From RGIG1995 sp045587445 (GTDB taxonomy: Bacteria > Bacillota > Clostridia > Oscillospirales > CAG-272): a stretch of 40,540 nucleotides of DNA. The DNA lies in the NCBI GenBank assembly GCA_045587445.1, contig JAZNCH010000060.1:1-40540 (forward strand). Reading direction: 5' to 3'. The translations under genes and the position numbers were made by a program. This document shows, in pieces, positions 39,799 to 40,540 of this stretch. Position 1 is the first letter of the stretch; each line of letters opens with the position of its first letter. The notes under the pieces were generated by a model. The model did no database searches, was not told the origin of the DNA, and saw nothing but the letters and a program-made list of their open reading frames with translations.

Positions 39799-40540
39799 TT
39801 AATAATTTAAAAGTTTTTTCCTGTTTATGCCACGAAATCCGGTAAACAAAGGAACGTTTCTTCCCTCTGTTCTTTGGCGGATATTAGTAAAGGCCTTTGA
39901 AATATTGTGTCCCTCGGCTTTGTCGATAAGCTCACCCTTATCCTGCATAAGAACTATACCGGAATCGTAAGGTATTATACCGCCAAGCCCCAGTGCTGTT
40001 TTATCTATTATGTCCACAACCGACGGCTTTTTATCACTGTCCTTACCCGACGTATCAAACATATTTATTATAAGCTTTCTGTCAGCAACGCCCATTTCTT
40101 CAAGCTCACGGCCGGTACATTCCGCCGCCCTGATTGACGGAAACGAATGTGTAGCGACGATATATGCCATATCACTGTTAGAAGCTGCCGCCGAGAACTC
40201 CTCCCCTGAACTGCCCGGAGTATCGAGAACAATATAGTCAAGCTGATACTTCTCCTTTGCTTCTTCAAGCATATCGGAAAAAGCCTTTTTGTCAATTCCG
40301 TTTTTGCAGTTGAAAGGCGCGGGCAAAAAGAACAATTTCTCATTACCTCTATAAGAGATAACAGCTTTTTCGAGAGAAACTTTTCCCGAAAGAACGTCAC
40401 CCGAATCGTGTACAATTTCATTTTCAAGACCGAGCAATACGTCAAGGCTTCTCATACGGAAATCGCAATCGACAAGCAAGGTCTTTTTTCCTGCCATTGC
40501 CCACGAGAGAGCAAGGTTTGCGGCAACGGTGGACTTACCT
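39799..40540 (-). CDS. minD: MinD/ParA-type ATPase (5' end beyond the window)
   Basis: The frame is open to the right edge, so the first residues are missing. The edge encodes GKSTVAANLALSWAMAGKKT, the end of the deviant Walker A motif, then LLVDCDFRMRSLDVLLGLEN, which matches the MinD signature (IDxDxGLRNLDxxxGLEN). Later segments are YIVLDTPG (switch II), IINMFD and GIIPYDSGIVL. MinD positions the division septum with MinC and a membrane-binding C terminus; here the C-terminal GFRGINRKKLLNY is short and basic. In Clostridia, minD is often near mgsA, as here. A CpsD-like role is less likely from the GLEN motif. Confidence 0.85.
   Translation of the reverse strand, partial: GKSTVAANLALSWAMAGKKTLLVDCDFRMRSLDVLLGLENEIVHDSGDVLSGKVSLEKAVISYRGNEKLFFLPAPFNCKNGIDKKAFSDMLEEAKEKYQLDYIVLDTPGSSGEEFSAAASNSDMAYIVATHSFPSIRAAECTGRELEEMGVADRKLIINMFDTSGKDSDKKPSVVDIIDKTALGLGGIIPYDSGIVLMQDKGELIDKAEGHNISKAFTNIRQRTEGRNVPLFTGFRGINRKKLLNY

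Noticed and set aside
1..40540. CRISPR arrays, tRNA or rRNA genes
   Set aside because: No regularly spaced direct repeats and no tRNA-like T-arm (GGTTCRANNCC) or rRNA blocks were seen on either strand; a tRNAscan and CRISPR search would settle this.

Overview
The window looks like chromosome of a low-to-moderate GC Gram-positive anaerobe of the class Clostridia, probably a gut Oscillospirales/Lachnospirales-type lineage (inference). The reasons are a T-box serS leader, a yajC/TIGR04086 pair, a yhaO/yhaN-type pair, a minD-mgsA-type pair, strong AGGAGG ribosome binding sites and consensus sigma-A promoters. I see no tRNA, rRNA, CRISPR array, insertion sequence or phage gene. Most genes are housekeeping.

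Layout. 1-309: an FMN riboswitch with its terminator, on the minus strand, controlling a gene beyond the left edge. 310-4813: the str operon (rpsL-rpsG-fusA-tuf, minus strand) with a perfect sigma-A promoter; ribosomal protein S12 carries Arg at the classical K87/K88 streptomycin position. About 4910-10980: an accessory cassette on the minus strand between rpsL and rpoC, which are neighbours in many Firmicutes. It holds a newly read 33-codon ORF with its own terminator, a large exported RHS-like/lectin-like/M23 peptidase protein, and two tandem paralogous lipoproteins. 11077-18870: rpoC and rpoB (minus) with promoter and terminator. 18947-20165: rpsT (plus) and an isolated Wzz-type polysaccharide co-polymerase (minus). 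20277-23735: a PIG-L deacetylase plus a divergent NagB-like protein (plus), converging on a sugar-type solute-binding lipoprotein (minus). 23774-27663: an MreB-family gene (minus), then argS and yebC (plus). 27664-35257: TIGR04086 membrane protein, yajC, recG, an unknown membrane protein and a yhaN/yhaO pair (all minus). 35266-37592: rbfA-nrnA-truB (plus). 37645-40540: serS with T-box leader, an mgsA homologue lacking most catalytic residues, and a 5'-truncated minD-type ATPase (all minus).

How the genes work together. Translation and transcription dominate: elongation factors, S7, S12, S20, RNA polymerase beta and beta', ArgRS, SerRS, RbfA, TruB and YebC. Cell-envelope functions (MreB, MinD, YajC, Wzz-like) and DNA maintenance (RecG, YhaO/YhaN, NrnA) follow.

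The best candidate for something undescribed is the 4.9-11.0 kb cassette. An exported putative peptidoglycan hydrolase built from polymorphic-toxin-like parts is followed by two internally duplicated lipoproteins whose 3' ends are nearly identical over 46 bp, and preceded by a tiny ORF and a set of mutually exclusive RNA pairings over the hydrolase ribosome binding site. A surface-acting hydrolase with lipoprotein protection factors is one reading, offered as a hypothesis only.
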